Assembly: GCF_020711195.1 (NCBI RefSeq)
Contig: NZ_JAJFAT010000006.1
Location: 1 to 64,000 of the forward strand
Length of the DNA: 64,000 nt
DNA from: Halanaerobium polyolivorans
GTDB lineage: Bacteria > Bacillota > Halanaerobiia > Halanaerobiales > Halanaerobiaceae
Direction: 5' to 3'
Shown here: piece after piece, positions 44,081 to 53,654 of the stretch
How positions within the stretch are numbered: position 1 is the stretch's first letter
How the letters are laid out: each line of letters opens with the position of its first letter
Made by a program: the position numbers and the translations under genes
The notes under the pieces: generated by a model
The model's database searches: none
What the model was told of the DNA's origin: nothing
What the model saw: only the letters and a program-made list of their open reading frames with translations

Positions 44081-45013
44081 ATGAAAATTATTTTTATGGG
44101 TACACCCGATTTTGCAGTTCCGTCACTAAAAAGAATAGCAGCAGATTCTGAAATAGAAATTGCTGCCGTTGTTACTCAACCAGATAGAGAAAGAGGCAGA
44201 GGACAGAAAGTTCAATTTTCAGCTGTGAAAAAGACAGCCTTAGACTTAGAGCTACCTGTTCTGCAGAGTGATAATGTTAACAGAACAGAATTTTTGGAGA
44301 AGTTGAGGGCCTTTGAGGCAGATTTTATTGTCGTAGTAGCTTTTGGTCAAAAATTAAGTGAAGAGCTGCTTGAGCTGCCAAAAGAAGCCTGTATCAACTT
44401 ACATGCCTCTTTACTTCCTGAATACAGAGGTTCCAGTCCTATTCATAGAGCTATTATCGATGGCAAAAAAGTCACCGGTAATACAACCATGTATATGGGT
44501 CCTGGCTGGGATGATGGAGATATGATTTATCAGCAGGAAATTAAGATAAAACGTGATGATACTGTTGGTGATCTCCATAATCGAATGGCAGATAAAGGAG
44601 CTGAACTTTTAATAAAAACATTAAAAGATATTAAAGCGGGGACTGCTCCCAGAACAGCTCAGGATGATGATAAAGCAACTTTTGCCTATAAAATTGATAA
44701 ATCACTAGGTGAAATTGACTGGAATCAAAGTGCAGAAACTATCTATAATCTGGTTAGAGGAGTAAATCCCTGGCCGGGTGCATACACCTATCTTAACGGA
44801 GATAGAATTAAGATCTGGCAGTTAGAGATTTCTGAACAAGAAAGTGATGAAGAAGCAGGTGTAATTATTAAAGCTGATAATAATGAAATTTTAGTTCAAT
44901 CTGGTGAGGGAGTTATTGCAGTTAAAAAGCTGCAGCCAGCTGGTGCTAAAAAACTATCAGCCTCTGATTATTTAAATGGATATGATTTAGAACCCGGTCA
45001 AAAGTTTGGGTAA
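44081..45013 (+). CDS. fmt: Methionyl-tRNA formyltransferase
   Basis: A 310-residue enzyme formylating initiator Met-tRNA. Seen: MGTPDFAVPSL at the N-terminus, INLHASLLPEYRGSSPIHRA (the conserved HxSLLPxYRG), GWDDGDMIYQ and the C-terminal barrel with VRGVNPWPGAYT. Partner of the preceding deformylase. Confidence 0.97.
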   Translation: MKIIFMGTPDFAVPSLKRIAADSEIEIAAVVTQPDRERGRGQKVQFSAVKKTALDLELPVLQSDNVNRTEFLEKLRAFEADFIVVVAFGQKLSEELLELPKEACINLHASLLPEYRGSSPIHRAIIDGKKVTGNTTMYMGPGWDDGDMIYQQEIKIKRDDTVGDLHNRMADKGAELLIKTLKDIKAGTAPRTAQDDDKATFAYKIDKSLGEIDWNQSAETIYNLVRGVNPWPGAYTYLNGDRIKIWQLEISEQESDEEAGVIIKADNNEILVQSGEGVIAVKKLQPAGAKKLSASDYLNGYDLEPGQKFG

Positions 45014-45039
45014 ATTTATTTAAAAAAGACTTAATATAT

Positions 45040-45068
45040 TTCAATTTAATTATAATATCTGATACAAT
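45040..45068 (+). promoter_or_regulatory. Weak promoter candidate for yugP-rsmB
   Basis: TTCAAT (45040-45045), a 17-base spacer and TACAAT (45063-45068) in the 84-base gap after fmt. The -35 matches poorly; TATAAT at 45051-45056 has no better partner. Confidence 0.3.
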
Positions 45069-45097
45069 GGTAAAAGATATTAGGGAGGGATTTATAG

Positions 45098-45787
45098 ATG
45101 TATCCATTTTTCTTTGATCCAACAATGATAATCATAATACCTGCACTATTAATTGCAGTTTATGCACAATATAAAGTTAAAAGTACCTTCAATCAATATA
45201 GTGAAATTTATAGTGAATCTGGATTAACAGGTGCAGAAGCAGCTAGAAAAATAATGCAAAATAAAAATATTAAGGGAGTAAATATTAAAAAAACAAGTGG
45301 TAATTTAACTGATCATTATGATCCTGAAAATAAAGTTTTGAATTTATCGCAAAATGTTTATTCAAGCAGCTCAATAGCAGCTATTGGAGTTGCTGCTCAT
45401 GAAGCTGGTCATGCTCTCCAGGATGCCGAAGCATATAAACCACTGTCACTTAGGGCTTCTTTAGTGCCAGCAGCTAATTTAGGTTCAAGCTTGGGCCTCC
45501 CAATGGCTATTTTTGGTTTTTTCATCAGAGCAGACTTTTTGATTTTAACAGGTTTTGTGCTTTTTTCAGCAGCATTTTTATTTCATTTAGTGACATTACC
45601 TGTAGAGTTTAATGCCAGCAATAGAGCTATTGCTCAGTTGCAGACAAATAGCTATTTGAGTGCTGAAGAAATTAAAGGTGCTAAAAAAGTACTGAGAGCA
45701 GCAGCTTTTACCTATGTGGCTGCAACTCTTGTTGCCTTAGCAAATCTATTAAGAATTTTAGTGCTTTTCGGTCTGGGTAGAGATTAA
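45098..45787 (+). CDS. Membrane zinc metallopeptidase (YugP family)
   Basis: A 229-residue protein with an N-terminal membrane helix (about 8-25), the zinc motif H101-E-A-G-H105 and two or three further hydrophobic segments (about 120-180 and 205-225). This matches the zinc-dependent YugP/DUF2268-like group in domain order. Function unknown, probably proteolysis at the membrane. Inserted between fmt and rsmB, where many Firmicutes have it too. One base before rsmB. Confidence 0.88.
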   Translation: MYPFFFDPTMIIIIPALLIAVYAQYKVKSTFNQYSEIYSESGLTGAEAARKIMQNKNIKGVNIKKTSGNLTDHYDPENKVLNLSQNVYSSSSIAAIGVAAHEAGHALQDAEAYKPLSLRASLVPAANLGSSLGLPMAIFGFFIRADFLILTGFVLFSAAFLFHLVTLPVEFNASNRAIAQLQTNSYLSAEEIKGAKKVLRAAAFTYVAATLVALANLLRILVLFGLGRD

Positions 45788-45788
45788 A

Positions 45789-47129
45789 ATGGAAAATCTA
45801 AGAAGCCAAATTATTAAAGCTCTTGCCAGAATCGAAAAAGGAAGTTATTCTACTCTTTTACTGGGTTCTTATTTAAAAGAAATAAGTGATCAGCGGGATA
45901 AAAACTTATTTACCGAAATATTCTATGGAGTAATCAGGCACAAGTTGTATTTAGATTATATAATTAAACATTTTTCTAATAGAAGTTTAGAAAAAATGGA
46001 TAAAGAAGTACTGCTGGGGCTGAGAGTTGGGATTTATCAGCTCCTTTTTCTTGATAAAATTCCAGCCAGGGCTGCTATTTATGAGAGTGTAGAAGCCGTA
46101 AAATTACTGCTCAATAAGAAAGGAGCAGTAGCCTTTGTCAATGGAATTTTAAGGAATGTAAATAGAAAAAAAGCAGAACTTCTCGTAATTGATAGGGAGA
46201 AATCACCACTTAGACATTTTTCAATTCATTATTCTTATCCAGAATGGATGGTTAAAAGATTTATTGAACAATATGGAATTGAAACAGCAGAAAAAATTAT
46301 CAAGGCCGGTAACAAAAGAGCAGAGGTGATTTACCGCCATAACTCTTTAAAAATGTCCAAAGAGGAATTTTTAGCAAGCCTTGAGAAAGAAGGCTTTAAG
46401 TTCAAAGAAAGTTTTGTCCCGGGCTTTTATAATCTTTTAAATGCAAGCAATCCTGTTGATACAGAAGTTTTCAAAAAGGGTGGAGCCTATATACAGGGGA
46501 CTTCAGCCGGCTTAGCTTCTTTATTACTTGAGCCTAAAAAGAATATGGATGTACTTGACCTGGCAGCAGCACCAGGGGGTAAAACAACCCATTTAGCTAT
46601 GCTGATGGAAAATACAGGTCAGATCAAGGCTTTAGATATTAATCCCACTCGATTAAAGCTAATTAGAGAAAATTTGCAGAGACTGGGAGTAAGCAATGTG
46701 AGTTTAGAAGCAGCAGATGCTGCAGAATATCAAAGTGAGAAAAAATATGATAGGATCTTAGCAGATCTGCCCTGTTCAGGTTTGGGATTAATTTCTGCAA
46801 AACCTGAAATAAAGTGGCAGAAAAAAGAAGAAGACATTAAAAAAATGGCTGAGTTACAGTATAGAATCTTAACTAATAATATCGATAAACTTAAGAATGA
46901 AGGACTGCTGCTTTATTCAACCTGTACACTGACAAGAGAAGAAAATCAACTTTTAATCGATAAAATACTGGCTGAAAATAGTTCTTTAGAATTGTTAGAT
47001 TTAAGTGAAAAAGTGAAGAAAATAACAGGATTAGAAATAAAAAGCAATGCTTATCTAGAAATATTACCTGGTTTAGTTGATTCAGAAGGATTTTTCTATG
47101 CACTGCTAAAAAAACGGAGCGTGAATTAA
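45789..47129 (+). CDS. rsmB: 16S rRNA m5C967 methyltransferase RsmB
   Basis: A 446-residue protein: an N-terminal NusB-like RNA-binding domain (about 1-130), then a Rossmann methyltransferase. SAM motif DLAAAPGGKTTHLA, the two catalytic Cys in LADLPCSGLG and YSTCTLTREEN, in the RNA m5C methyltransferase pattern. The name sun is a synonym. The ATG follows the preceding stop by one base. Confidence 0.95.
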   Translation: MENLRSQIIKALARIEKGSYSTLLLGSYLKEISDQRDKNLFTEIFYGVIRHKLYLDYIIKHFSNRSLEKMDKEVLLGLRVGIYQLLFLDKIPARAAIYESVEAVKLLLNKKGAVAFVNGILRNVNRKKAELLVIDREKSPLRHFSIHYSYPEWMVKRFIEQYGIETAEKIIKAGNKRAEVIYRHNSLKMSKEEFLASLEKEGFKFKESFVPGFYNLLNASNPVDTEVFKKGGAYIQGTSAGLASLLLEPKKNMDVLDLAAAPGGKTTHLAMLMENTGQIKALDINPTRLKLIRENLQRLGVSNVSLEAADAAEYQSEKKYDRILADLPCSGLGLISAKPEIKWQKKEEDIKKMAELQYRILTNNIDKLKNEGLLLYSTCTLTREENQLLIDKILAENSSLELLDLSEKVKKITGLEIKSNAYLEILPGLVDSEGFFYALLKKRSVN

Positions 47130-47134
47130 TATTT

Positions 47135-48178
47135 ATGAAGGATTTAAAGGAATTAAAAAGAAATGAATTAATAAGAGAACTAAAAGAAGCTGGCTTTCCA
47201 GCTTATCGTGGGGAACAGCTTTTTAACTGGTTATATAAAAATGGTGTTTCTCAAACCGAGCAAATGAAAAATATCCCCCAAGAACTTAAAGAATACTTAA
47301 ATAAGAATTATGAGATTACCGATCTTAAAACAAAGGCTAAAAGTCAAGCTGTAGATGGGACAATTAAATATCTCTGGGAACTTAAAGATGGTGAAAATAT
47401 CGAAGGAGTATATTTGCCTTTTCCCGAGTCTGCCCGACACAGTGCCTGTATATCAACTCAGGTAGGCTGTGGTTTAGGCTGTTCTTTTTGTGCTACAGGA
47501 ATCAATGGCTTAGAAAGAAATTTAACAACTGCTGAAATAATTGACCAGGTATTAAAAATTCAGGCTGATATCAGTGGAGATCAATTTGCAAAACCTCGTT
47601 TAAGTAATGTTGTATTTATGGGGATGGGTGAACCATTAGCTAATTTTGAAAATTTAATGAAAGCAGTTGAAATAATCAATGCAGATAATGGTTTGAATAT
47701 TGGGATGAGAAAGATGACCATTTCTACTGCTGGCTTGGTTCCAGAGATCAAGAAATTGGCCGAGAGAAATGACCAGATCGGTTTAGCTGTTTCCCTTCAT
47801 GCACCCAATGATAGATTAAGAAATAAAATTATGCCTATTAATAGAAAATATAATTTAAATCAATTATTAACTGCAGTTATAGATTATATTGAAAAAACTG
47901 GAAGAAGGGTTACCTTTGAGTATGTATTAATGGATAGTGTTAATGATAGTCCTGAGCTGGCTGTACAGTTGGTAAATTTATTAAGGGGTATTAACTGTCA
48001 TGTTAATTTGATCCCGGCTAATCCTGTACCTGAACTTAATATCAAAAAACCTGTTCAAAAGGTTATAGATAGCTTTTATAATACTTTAGATAACAATGGT
48101 ATTCAGGTCAGCTTAAGAAAAGAAATGGGGACTCAAATCGATGCAGCCTGTGGACAATTAAAAAGACAAAAGAGCTAA
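47135..48178 (+). CDS. rlmN: 23S rRNA/tRNA m2A methyltransferase RlmN
   Basis: A 347-residue radical-SAM enzyme making 2-methyladenosine at 23S A2503 and in some tRNAs. [4Fe-4S] triplet C112-x3-C116-x2-C119 in STQVGCGLGCSFCATG. The conserved methyl-carrier Cys lies near the C-terminus (IDAACGQLK). GMGEPLANFENL and the SLHAPNDRLRNKIMP block are typical. Confidence 0.96.
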   Translation: MKDLKELKRNELIRELKEAGFPAYRGEQLFNWLYKNGVSQTEQMKNIPQELKEYLNKNYEITDLKTKAKSQAVDGTIKYLWELKDGENIEGVYLPFPESARHSACISTQVGCGLGCSFCATGINGLERNLTTAEIIDQVLKIQADISGDQFAKPRLSNVVFMGMGEPLANFENLMKAVEIINADNGLNIGMRKMTISTAGLVPEIKKLAERNDQIGLAVSLHAPNDRLRNKIMPINRKYNLNQLLTAVIDYIEKTGRRVTFEYVLMDSVNDSPELAVQLVNLLRGINCHVNLIPANPVPELNIKKPVQKVIDSFYNTLDNNGIQVSLRKEMGTQIDAACGQLKRQKS

Positions 48179-48189
48179 GGAGGAAATAC

Positions 48190-48909
48190 ATGCGCTTTAA
48201 AGCTGTAAGTGATATAGGGAAAATAAGAGCTGCAAATGAAGATAACTATTATCATGATCAATCAATACCCTTTTTTATGGTTGCTGATGGTATGGGTGGT
48301 CATGCAGCAGGAGAAGTAGCAAGTAAAATTGCTGTGGAAGTTTGTTCTGCATATGAATTAGATACAAACAATCCCATCAAATCTCTTGAAAATTTAACAA
48401 AAAAGATTAACGAAAATATTATTAAAACAAGTCAAGCAGAGCAAAAACATGCTGGGATGGGAACTACTTTTTCAGCTGTTTTTATTGAAGAAAACACTCT
48501 TTTTTATGTGAATTTAGGTGACAGTAGAGTCTATATTTTCCGCAGTTCAGAAGGCAGATTAAATAAGATTTCTAAAGATCACTCCCTTGTTGCTCAAATG
48601 CTGCGGGATGGTAAAATAACTAAAGAAGAAGCATTTAACCATCCTCAAAAAAATATTGTTACTCAGGCCTTAGGCCTGCAAAAAGAGCTGGATATTGACA
48701 GTGGTAAGGAAACTCTCAATGATGAAGATATAGTCTTATTGGCTACAGATGGATTAACAGATATGCTGAGGAATGGCGAATTAGAAAAGATAATCACAGC
48801 TCATAAGAATAATTTTGAAAAATTAGCTGATAAACTTTTAGATAAAGCATTAAACTATGGTGGAAGAGACAATATTACTTTTATTATTCTCAGCCGTGAT
48901 AATAATTAA
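48190..48909 (+). CDS. prpC: PP2C-type Ser/Thr phosphatase PrpC
   Basis: A 239-residue Mn-dependent phosphatase with the family motifs in order: AANEDNYYHD, VADGMGGHAAGEVAS, GMGTTFSAVFI, NLGDSRVYIF, DHSLVAQ, LATDGLTDML and GGRDNITFII. No membrane segment. It reverses PrkC phosphorylation; the two genes stand 30 bases apart. Confidence 0.96.
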   Translation: MRFKAVSDIGKIRAANEDNYYHDQSIPFFMVADGMGGHAAGEVASKIAVEVCSAYELDTNNPIKSLENLTKKINENIIKTSQAEQKHAGMGTTFSAVFIEENTLFYVNLGDSRVYIFRSSEGRLNKISKDHSLVAQMLRDGKITKEEAFNHPQKNIVTQALGLQKELDIDSGKETLNDEDIVLLATDGLTDMLRNGELEKIITAHKNNFEKLADKLLDKALNYGGRDNITFIILSRDNN

Positions 48910-48939
48910 TTACCTTTCAAGGATAATTGAGGTGAACTT

Positions 48940-50934
48940 ATGCAGGGTAAGATTTTAAATAATAGATACAAAATAATAGAAGAAATTGGTCGAGGTGGAA
49001 TGGCAATAGTATATTCAGCTAGAGATACTTTGCTGCAGAGAACTGTTGCCTTAAAAATGCTGCGGCCAGAATATAGTTCTGATAGTGATTTTAAAGAAAA
49101 GTTCCATCAGGAAGCAAGAGCTGTAGCTAAATTATCCCATCCTAATGTTGTAAGTATTTATGATATTGTAGTTGATGATGAGAAAATATATTTAGTTATG
49201 GAAATAGTTGAAGGAAAAACCTTAAAAGATCTGATCAAAGAGAGAGGAAAGCTCTCAATAGTTGAAGCTTTAGAATTTGCCGGTCAAATTGCGGCTGCTC
49301 TTTCTATAGCCCATGGTAATCAGATTGTCCACTGTGATATCAAACCTCACAATATTATTTTAACTGAAGATATGGAGGTAAAAATAACCGATTTTGGGAT
49401 TTCAAGGGCTGTTAATTCCTCTACTGTTAGAGTAACTGATACAGTAGTGGGTAGTGCTCATTATTTCTCACCTGAACAGGCAAAAGGAGGAGAAATAAAG
49501 GCTTATTCTGATATTTATTCGCTCGGGATAGTCTTATATGAAATGATCACCGGGGAACTCCCTTTTAAAGGGCAAAGCCCAATTTCTGTTGCTTTAAAAC
49601 ATATTCAAGAAGAACCCATTAAACCATCAGAAATAGATAATGAGATACCCAAAGCTGTCAATGATCTCATCATGAAAGCGATGGCCAAAGATCCAGCAGA
49701 TAGATTTAATAATGCCAGGGAAATGCGGCATAGAATTACTCATATTTTAAAAAATTTAAAACATCATTCCTTTGCCAGTGATATTAATGAAAATGAATCC
49801 AGTGCTGATGAAACAAAAATCATGAAAAAATCTGATTTCAATTTTGAAGAAATAGCTAAGAATTCCAAAGAAGAAAATAAGACTAAAAATAATAAAAAAG
49901 CTAAGTCAGAAAAAGCAAAGTCAAATCAGGAAAAGCAAAAGCAGAAAAATAAAAATGATGATCAAGAAAGTGAATCATTATTAAAAAGCATAGGCAGTAT
50001 CATTGCCCTGATTGTGGTTTTAGGGGCATTATTTGTCGGGGGAGGACTGTACTTTTTTAGAAGTTATACTGATGTTCCTGTAGTTGAGGTGCCTGATGTG
50101 GAAGGAAAATCTATAAGTGAAGCAAGATCATTAGCTTCAGAACAGGGTTTAAGTTTAAGAGAAGCTGAAGAAAGGGTATATAGTGATGAGATTGCCGAAG
50201 ATCATATTGTAAGTCAACAGCCTGCAGGAGGTTCAAGAGTCAAACAGAGCCGCCCTATAAATATCACTGTTAGTCAAGGTTCAAGGTTAATAGAACTGCC
50301 TAATTTTGTTGATAAAACACTGCGGGAAAGCTTAATCGAATTAGAAAATTTATCTCTCAAAAGTGGGAATATCCAATATATTTTTAGACTTTCAGTTGAA
50401 CCGGGGACAGTAATCAATCAAATACCTGCTGCTGGAGCAGAAGTAGAAAGTGGAAGTGAAATAACCCTTTTTGTCAGCAGAGGTGAAAGAGATATGTCTG
50501 TAAGGATGCCTGATTTAACCGGTTTAAAACAGCCAGAAGCTTTTGAACTTCTCAGAGAAAGTGGTTTAAATATTGGTAATGTAAGGGTTGAAGAATCAAA
50601 TCGTTTTGTTGATGGCCAGGTAATATCTCAAAGTGTTAGGGCAGGTGAATTTTTGCCCAGGGGAATCGCCGTTGATTTTGTGATTAGTCGTGGTTCTGTG
50701 ACCAGCATCGATCAGGAAGATTATCATCTCAACAGAATTAATGTCAATGTGACAGGAAGTGAAAATAAAGAGGTGAAAATTGTTGTGATCGATGATAATG
50801 GAGAAGATGAAGTCTATAAAGCTATTCATCAGCCAGGAGAAAATGTGGTCAGAGATATCAGGAGTCAAGGGGAAACAGAAATAAGAATTTATTTTGATGA
50901 TCAATTAATCAAAAGAGAAAAAATTGGGGGTTAA
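48940..50934 (+). CDS. prkC: PASTA-containing Ser/Thr kinase PrkC
   Basis: A 664-residue membrane kinase: N-terminal kinase domain (about 8-265; GRGGMAIVY loop, catalytic Lys in VALKML, DFGIS at 151-155, APE-type SPEQ), a Lys/Glu-rich juxtamembrane linker, a membrane helix (about 350-372) and three extracytoplasmic PASTA repeats (about 375-440, 445-513 and 516-580), then a C-terminal beta-rich tail. The catalytic loop reads IVH131-C132-D133-IKPHN rather than the usual HRD, so it is a non-RD kinase. Known targets include division and cell-wall proteins; PASTA binds peptidoglycan or lipid II. rsgA follows in the same group. Confidence 0.94.
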   Translation: MQGKILNNRYKIIEEIGRGGMAIVYSARDTLLQRTVALKMLRPEYSSDSDFKEKFHQEARAVAKLSHPNVVSIYDIVVDDEKIYLVMEIVEGKTLKDLIKERGKLSIVEALEFAGQIAAALSIAHGNQIVHCDIKPHNIILTEDMEVKITDFGISRAVNSSTVRVTDTVVGSAHYFSPEQAKGGEIKAYSDIYSLGIVLYEMITGELPFKGQSPISVALKHIQEEPIKPSEIDNEIPKAVNDLIMKAMAKDPADRFNNAREMRHRITHILKNLKHHSFASDINENESSADETKIMKKSDFNFEEIAKNSKEENKTKNNKKAKSEKAKSNQEKQKQKNKNDDQESESLLKSIGSIIALIVVLGALFVGGGLYFFRSYTDVPVVEVPDVEGKSISEARSLASEQGLSLREAEERVYSDEIAEDHIVSQQPAGGSRVKQSRPINITVSQGSRLIELPNFVDKTLRESLIELENLSLKSGNIQYIFRLSVEPGTVINQIPAAGAEVESGSEITLFVSRGERDMSVRMPDLTGLKQPEAFELLRESGLNIGNVRVEESNRFVDGQVISQSVRAGEFLPRGIAVDFVISRGSVTSIDQEDYHLNRINVNVTGSENKEVKIVVIDDNGEDEVYKAIHQPGENVVRDIRSQGETEIRIYFDDQLIKREKIGG

Positions 50935-50942
50935 ATAATTAG

Positions 50943-51803
50943 ATGCAGGGAATTTTAACTAAATTAATTGGTGGGTTTTTCTTTGTTGCAGATAGTGAAA
51001 AAAATATTTATAAGTGCAGTATTAGGGGTAGAATTCAGGAAACAATTTATCCTGGAGATTATGTAGAAATAAATAAAGAAGAGCTTACTATAGAGGATTT
51101 TTATCCCCGCAAAAATTTGTTAAAAAGACCCAAAATAGCCAATGTAGATCAGGTTATAATAATGCATTCTCTAAAAAAGCCAGAATTTAAAGCTTCATTA
51201 CTTGATAGATTTTTATTATTAGTCGAGAGTTCTGGTTTTGAACCATTAATAGTTATTAATAAAATTGAACTTGCTGATGATGATTATAAAAGTCAATTTG
51301 AGGATTATAAAAAAGCAGGCTATCAACTTCATTTTATAAGTGTCAAAGAAGAACTTAATTTTGAACCTTTATTAAAAAAATTAGATAAAAAAGTTAATGT
51401 CTTAACAGGGCCATCTGGGGTTGGAAAATCCTCTTTTTTAAACAAAATAATTAAAGATGCTGATTTAAAAACAGCCTCAGTCAGCAAAAAACTAAAAAAA
51501 GGTGTACATACAACTAGAATGGTTGAGCTTTTATCACTAGAAAATAAAGGCTGGATTGCTGATACTCCAGGTTTTTCTTCGATGTCTAAAATTGATCTAG
51601 AGATTGAAGCTGAGAATTTATCCTGGTACTTCCCTGAGATTGCTCAATTTAATAACAGCTGTCGTTTTAATGGCTGTAGTCATATTCATGAGCCAGGCTG
51701 TAAGGTTAAAGAAAAAATAGAATCTGGTGAGATATCTAAAAAAAGATATGATAATTATAAAGAGATCTATTCAGAATTAAAAGAGAAGGAGATTAGATAC
51801 TAA
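50943..51803 (+). CDS. rsgA: Ribosome-assembly GTPase RsgA
   Basis: A 286-residue circularly permuted GTPase for late 30S assembly: OB fold (about 1-65), G4 NKIE, then G1 GPSGVGKSSFLNK, G3 DTPGFSSM, and a zinc domain CRFNGCSHIHEPGC. The motif order G4-G1-G3 is diagnostic. Its stop overlaps the rpe ATG by one base. Confidence 0.96.
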   Translation: MQGILTKLIGGFFFVADSEKNIYKCSIRGRIQETIYPGDYVEINKEELTIEDFYPRKNLLKRPKIANVDQVIIMHSLKKPEFKASLLDRFLLLVESSGFEPLIVINKIELADDDYKSQFEDYKKAGYQLHFISVKEELNFEPLLKKLDKKVNVLTGPSGVGKSSFLNKIIKDADLKTASVSKKLKKGVHTTRMVELLSLENKGWIADTPGFSSMSKIDLEIEAENLSWYFPEIAQFNNSCRFNGCSHIHEPGCKVKEKIESGEISKKRYDNYKEIYSELKEKEIRY

Positions 51804-52459
51804 TGAAAACAGAATTTGCACCCTCTTTACTTTCAGCTGATTTTAGTCAGCTAAAAGAAGAATTGAAATCTGTCAAAGATTCAGATTATCTACATTTTGA
51901 TGTGATGGATGGGGTTTATGTGCCTAATATTACTTTTGGGCCAGCTCTGATTAAAGCCTTAAGACCTCATTCTGATTTGCCATTTGATACCCATTTAATG
52001 ATTACAAAACCTGAGCGCTATATAGAAGAATTTGCTGAAGCAGGTTCAGATATTTTAACAGTTCATCTAGAAGCTACCGAACATGTCCATCGGGCTATTC
52101 AGATGATCAAAGATCTGGGCATCAAAGCTGGTTGTTCTCTTAATCCTGCAACTCCACTTGAAGGCTTGAAATATTTACTTCCAGATTTGGATCAGGTATT
52201 AATTATGTCTGTAAATCCGGGTTTTGGTGGTCAGAAATATATACCTCAAATAACAGAAAAAATTAAAAGTTTAGCAAAAATTATAAAAGAAAATAATTAT
52301 GACTGTAAAATAGAGGTGGATGGTGGAATTAAAACTCATAATTTGAAAAAAATAGTGGATGCTGGAGCAGATATTATTGTAGCTGGCTCTGCAATTTTTG
52401 GTCAAAAAGATCCAGCTGCCGCTTTAGCAGAAATGAGGAGAATTGCAGAAAATGGCTGA
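51803..52459 (+). CDS. rpe: Ribulose-5-phosphate 3-epimerase
   Basis: A 218-residue TIM barrel of the pentose-phosphate pathway. Signatures: PSLLSADFSQL, HFDVMDGVYVPNITFGP, NPGFGGQKYIP, EVDGGIK and the final VAGSAIFG. Metal ligands are the His/Asp pairs in HFDVMD, HLMIT-type and EVDGG. Overlaps thiN by eight bases. Confidence 0.97.
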   Translation: MKTEFAPSLLSADFSQLKEELKSVKDSDYLHFDVMDGVYVPNITFGPALIKALRPHSDLPFDTHLMITKPERYIEEFAEAGSDILTVHLEATEHVHRAIQMIKDLGIKAGCSLNPATPLEGLKYLLPDLDQVLIMSVNPGFGGQKYIPQITEKIKSLAKIIKENNYDCKIEVDGGIKTHNLKKIVDAGADIIVAGSAIFGQKDPAAALAEMRRIAENG

Positions 52460-53108
52460 TCAAAAAGCACTATTAGTTTTAAATGGGGAGCTAGATTTAA
52501 ATAAAGAAGAGATAAAAGAGCTGATCAAAAGCAATCAGATAAATTATATAATTGCAGTTGATGGTGGAGCAGATAAACTCAAAGATTCAGCTATAAATCC
52601 TAATCTGATAATAGGGGATCTGGATTCAATTTCAGTTAAAACTAAAGAATTTTTTGCCAAGCAGGGTGTGGAAATAAAAAAATATCCTGTAGAAAAAGAT
52701 CAGACTGATAGTGAGTTAGCAGTTGATTATTGTCTTGATAAAGCTCTCAATGAGGTATTTTTAATTGCTGCTTTGGGGGGAAGAATAGATCAGGAGCTGG
52801 CAAATTTAAATTTGTTAGAATATATAAGCTCTAATCAGCTTAAAGCTAAAATAATTGCTAAAAATATTGAGATTGCTTTGATAACAGATAGCAAAAAATT
52901 TAAAGAGAAAGAAAATTATCGGCTTTCTTTAATCCCTCAGACTAAAACTGTAGAAAATGTATCTATTCAGGGCTGTAAATATAATTTAGAAAACAAAAAT
53001 TTATTCAGACATAAAACACGGGGTATAAGTAATTTGATTACCGAAAAAGAAGCAGAAGTTTCTCTGCAAAAAGGCTCATTACTATATATATTAGAGAAAT
53101 TAAAATAA
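52452..53108 (+). CDS. thiN: Thiamine pyrophosphokinase
   Basis: A 218-residue thiamine pyrophosphokinase. VDGGADKL, IGDLDSIS, KDQTDSELAVDY and ALGGRIDQELANLNLL are all present. ATG at 52452, within the rpe 3' end and with GGAGAA upstream; an earlier TTG at 52443 was rejected because the site is no better. No TPP riboswitch precedes it. Confidence 0.95.
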   Translation: MADQKALLVLNGELDLNKEEIKELIKSNQINYIIAVDGGADKLKDSAINPNLIIGDLDSISVKTKEFFAKQGVEIKKYPVEKDQTDSELAVDYCLDKALNEVFLIAALGGRIDQELANLNLLEYISSNQLKAKIIAKNIEIALITDSKKFKEKENYRLSLIPQTKTVENVSIQGCKYNLENKNLFRHKTRGISNLITEKEAEVSLQKGSLLYILEKLK

Positions 53109-53112
53109 TATT

Positions 53113-53154
53113 AAAGGGAGTTCAGCAAAATTAAAGCTGTTAACTCCCTTTTTT
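53113..53154. terminator. Bidirectional terminator between thiN and rpmB
   Basis: A long hairpin: AAAGGGAGTT + CAGC (53113-53126) pairs with GCTG + AACTCCCTTT (53136-53151) across a two-base bulge, with six Ts on the + strand and A-rich sequence on the other side. It serves both convergent transcripts. Confidence 0.85.
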
Positions 53155-53169
53155 AAATACTATATAATT

Positions 53170-53400
53170 TTAATAGGCTCGCTCAACTTTACCTGATTTA
53201 AGACATTGAGTACAAACCTTGATTCTTTTTGGTGAACCATCAACAATTGCTTTAACCTTTTGTAAGTTAGGACGCTGTGTTCTTTTGGAACGACTTGTTA
53301 TATTACGTCCTACTCCACCTTTTTTCTTAGCTTTACCACGTCTTTGGATGCTGGTAGCTTTATTACCACCTTTTCCACATATATCGCAGACTCTAGACAT
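53170..53400 (-). CDS. rpmB: Ribosomal protein L28
   Basis: A 76-residue ribosomal protein of the zinc-ribbon (C+) type, with C5-x-x-C8 and C63-x-x-C66 (SRVCDICGKG and KVCTQCLKSGKV). PNLQKVKAI is the family core. It is about 10-14 residues longer than the usual 62, with a basic stretch near 16-30 (RRGKAKKKGG). The ATG at 53400 has AGGAGGTG nine bases upstream; a longer reading to 53475 would include that site and is rejected. Confidence 0.94.
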   Translation of the reverse strand: MSRVCDICGKGGNKATSIQRRGKAKKKGGVGRNITSRSKRTQRPNLQKVKAIVDGSPKRIKVCTQCLKSGKVERAY

Positions 53401-53497
53401 AGAACAAACACCTCCTCTCACTAAGCTCTCTTTTTTAACTAATAGATAACTTAGCACTAGCATATCGAAAAACAAGACAAAATTTGTGTCAGATTAT

Positions 53498-53527
53498 ATT
53501 TTAACATAAACAAACGCTTATTAGCAA
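53498..53527 (-). promoter_or_regulatory. Promoter for rpmB
   Basis: On the minus strand TTGCTA (53527-53522), an 18-base spacer and TAAAAT (53503-53498), with TG one base upstream (extended -10). Confidence 0.5.
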
Positions 53528-53654
53528 GTAAAAGCAAGAACTTCTGGTTTTAATTTAAATAATTAATAACAATTTTTAGTACTAATTATTAAAAAGGCAG
53601 GAAAGTTTATTTTTATCTTGAAATAATAAATAAATGAGGCTAAATTATTTGTGC

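Noticed and set aside
53219-53449. A 76-codon + strand frame over rpmB
   Set aside because: rpmB on the minus strand is unmistakable L28 with a good ribosome site.
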